Below are positions 4,572 to 5,303 of a stretch of 5,303 bases of DNA, in pieces. A program made the translations under genes and the position numbers. The stretch spans positions 1 to 5,303 of the forward strand of contig NZ_CAHJWD020000125.1 of the NCBI RefSeq assembly GCF_903642095.1, in the 5' to 3' direction. Under the pieces are notes generated by a model. That model was not told the origin of the DNA. It was given only the letters and a program-made list of their open reading frames with translations, and did no database searches. Position 1 is the first letter of the stretch; every line of letters starts with the position of its first letter. The stretch is from Bathymodiolus brooksi thiotrophic gill symbiont. GTDB taxonomy: Bacteria; Pseudomonadota; Gammaproteobacteria; PS1; Pseudothioglobaceae.

Positions 4572-5303
4572 ATGAAACCTCCAAAAAGGCAGAGGAAACA
4601 ATCTGCAAAATCACAGATGACACAAGGATCGGGACCAAAACGACAAAAAACTTCAAACAGACAGCAGAGACAAGAAACAGATAGCTACAACGTGCCTCCA
4701 GTGGTATCACGTAGTAACACCAGAACTTTTACCGACATACAAACACACAATGATGGTAACAATCGTCAGAATGACACGAGCATGAACGCACCGACACCGT
4801 CTACATCAGGATGGCCCGGAAGAAACCCTTCACACACTCAGACCATGCATGATGCACGGACACATGGCCACATCAGTGCGGAAAGTTCAAGCGAAACCCT
4901 TCGCCACACACAAGTTAGTGGCACCGAGACTCGTCCAGTGAACCCAGCACAAAATACAGACCATGAATTGATTTACCAAAGGGCAGCCGTTTCACAACCG
5001 AGCATGCAAAATGATGTCTCCATGGCGCCTATCAGTACCAGAGCACAGTATACTGCAGATCCACGCAGCCAGTCCAATGGTACGTTACAACAAGGTACAA
5101 ATTTAGAGTTTTCTGGGGATTCTCGGGGTTTGATGGGAATGGGTGTTGTACATGAGAGCCAAATGCCAACATTTACACCTAGTTTCACTGACCCGATTAG
5201 CGCTCACATTCCATTAAAAATTAAGGAAAAAATTTGGGCAGGGGAATATATTGATTTGTATGTCCTCCTAAAGTCGGTCCGAGAGCTCGCAACTGACTCT
5301 CAA
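4572..5303 (+). CDS. Gag-like nucleocapsid protein, N-terminal part (continues at 3-632 across the circle junction)
   Basis: The structural protein presumed to bind and package element RNA. The ATG at 4572 has G at -3 and A at +4, an acceptable animal context, and is the first in-frame ATG after the stop at 4353-4355. Residues 1 to about 30 are very basic (KPPKRQRK and GPKRQK), resembling a nuclear localisation or RNA-binding segment. Residues 30 to about 210 are polar, rich in S, T, N, Q and H, and look disordered. At about 215-235 the sequence becomes ordered (IPLKIKEKIWAGEYIDLYVL), a motif I recognise at the start of the globular gag domain in animal DIRS/Ngaro-type elements. The frame is still open at the window end and resumes at codon 3-5 once the 77-base overlap is removed. 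The joined product is 428 aa. The family call rests on motif memory and context. Confidence 0.85.
   Translation, partial: MKPPKRQRKQSAKSQMTQGSGPKRQKTSNRQQRQETDSYNVPPVVSRSNTRTFTDIQTHNDGNNRQNDTSMNAPTPSTSGWPGRNPSHTQTMHDARTHGHISAESSSETLRHTQVSGTETRPVNPAQNTDHELIYQRAAVSQPSMQNDVSMAPISTRAQYTADPRSQSNGTLQQGTNLEFSGDSRGLMGMGVVHESQMPTFTPSFTDPISAHIPLKIKEKIWAGEYIDLYVLLKSVRELATDSQ
5227..5303 (+). repeat. Terminal overlap, right copy (identical to 1-77)
   Basis: Second copy of the 77-base end repeat. It encodes the conserved gag segment around KIWAGEYIDLYVLLKS (residues 220 onward of the joined gag). One copy should be removed to obtain the 5226-bp circle. Confidence 0.95.

Larger units (their letters stand above)
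1..5303 (+). mobile_element. Ngaro-like tyrosine-recombinase retrotransposon (DIRS order), one circularly permuted copy
   Basis: The whole window is one retrotransposon copy. Seen: gag with a CCCH zinc finger, RT with YLDD, RNase H of the DIRS type, a YR with the R-K-H-R-W-Y set, and an SGNH hydrolase, all on the + strand with short overlaps. Known: DIRS-order elements replace the DDE integrase with a YR. DIRS and PAT groups carry an adenine methyltransferase near RNase H, while Ngaro lacks it, has split direct repeats, and in some animals has a third ORF with a hydrolase. Here only about 30 residues follow the RNase H aspartate, leaving no room for a methyltransferase, so Ngaro is the best fit. 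The true element ends cannot be placed because the sequence is permuted and opened inside gag. Confidence 0.9.

Overview
The window is one copy of a eukaryotic tyrosine-recombinase retrotransposon of the DIRS order, most like the Ngaro group. It carries a gag with a CCCH zinc finger, a DIRS-type reverse transcriptase with RNase H, a tyrosine recombinase (YR) with a complete catalytic set, and a separate SGNH/GDSL-type hydrolase. There is no aspartic protease, no DDE integrase and no DIRS/PAT-type adenine methyltransferase. This set, with the extra hydrolase ORF, is known from animal Ngaro elements, so the host is probably an aquatic invertebrate or another metazoan. The host assignment is inference. 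The YR frame ends cleanly at a TGA, which fits the standard nuclear code.

The sequence is circular or was assembled as a cycle. Bases 1-77 are identical to 5227-5303, and the repeat falls inside gag. Closing the ends gives a 5226-bp circle in which gag reads without interruption from ATG 4572 through the junction to the stop at 630-632 (428 codons). Two explanations fit. One is the circular DNA intermediate expected for YR retrotransposons. The other is a de Bruijn graph cycle made by collapsing the split direct repeats (A1-ORFs-B1-A2-B2) of an integrated Ngaro element. An overlap of exactly 77 bases suggests an assembler k-mer, not a biological terminal repeat.

Layout on the + strand, starting at gag: gag 4572->5226/1->632; RT-RNase H 454-2238, in another frame, overlapping the gag zinc finger; YR 2160-3149, overlapping the end of pol by 79 nt; SGNH hydrolase 3095-3796, overlapping the end of YR; then noncoding DNA 3797-4571. 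All four frames are open and their catalytic motifs are intact, so the element looks young or active. The minus strand has only shadow ORFs.

The noncoding region should hold the B and A repeats, the promoter and the transcript ends. It is rich in inverted repeats: two perfect 16-bp palindromes both centred on GGTACC, a 10-bp GGGCTAGCCC palindrome, and two nested pairs of long arms spanning 3897-4258. These are the best candidates for recombinase or replication sites.

The expected cycle is: Gag packages the RNA, RT-RNase H copies it to circular DNA, and YR integrates the circle by strand exchange without a target-site duplication. The hydrolase is an accessory protein of unknown role. How the downstream frames are expressed is open. 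The sequence offers a perfect A_AAA_AAA slippery heptamer before the hydrolase frame and a plausible splice acceptor just upstream of the hydrolase domain.
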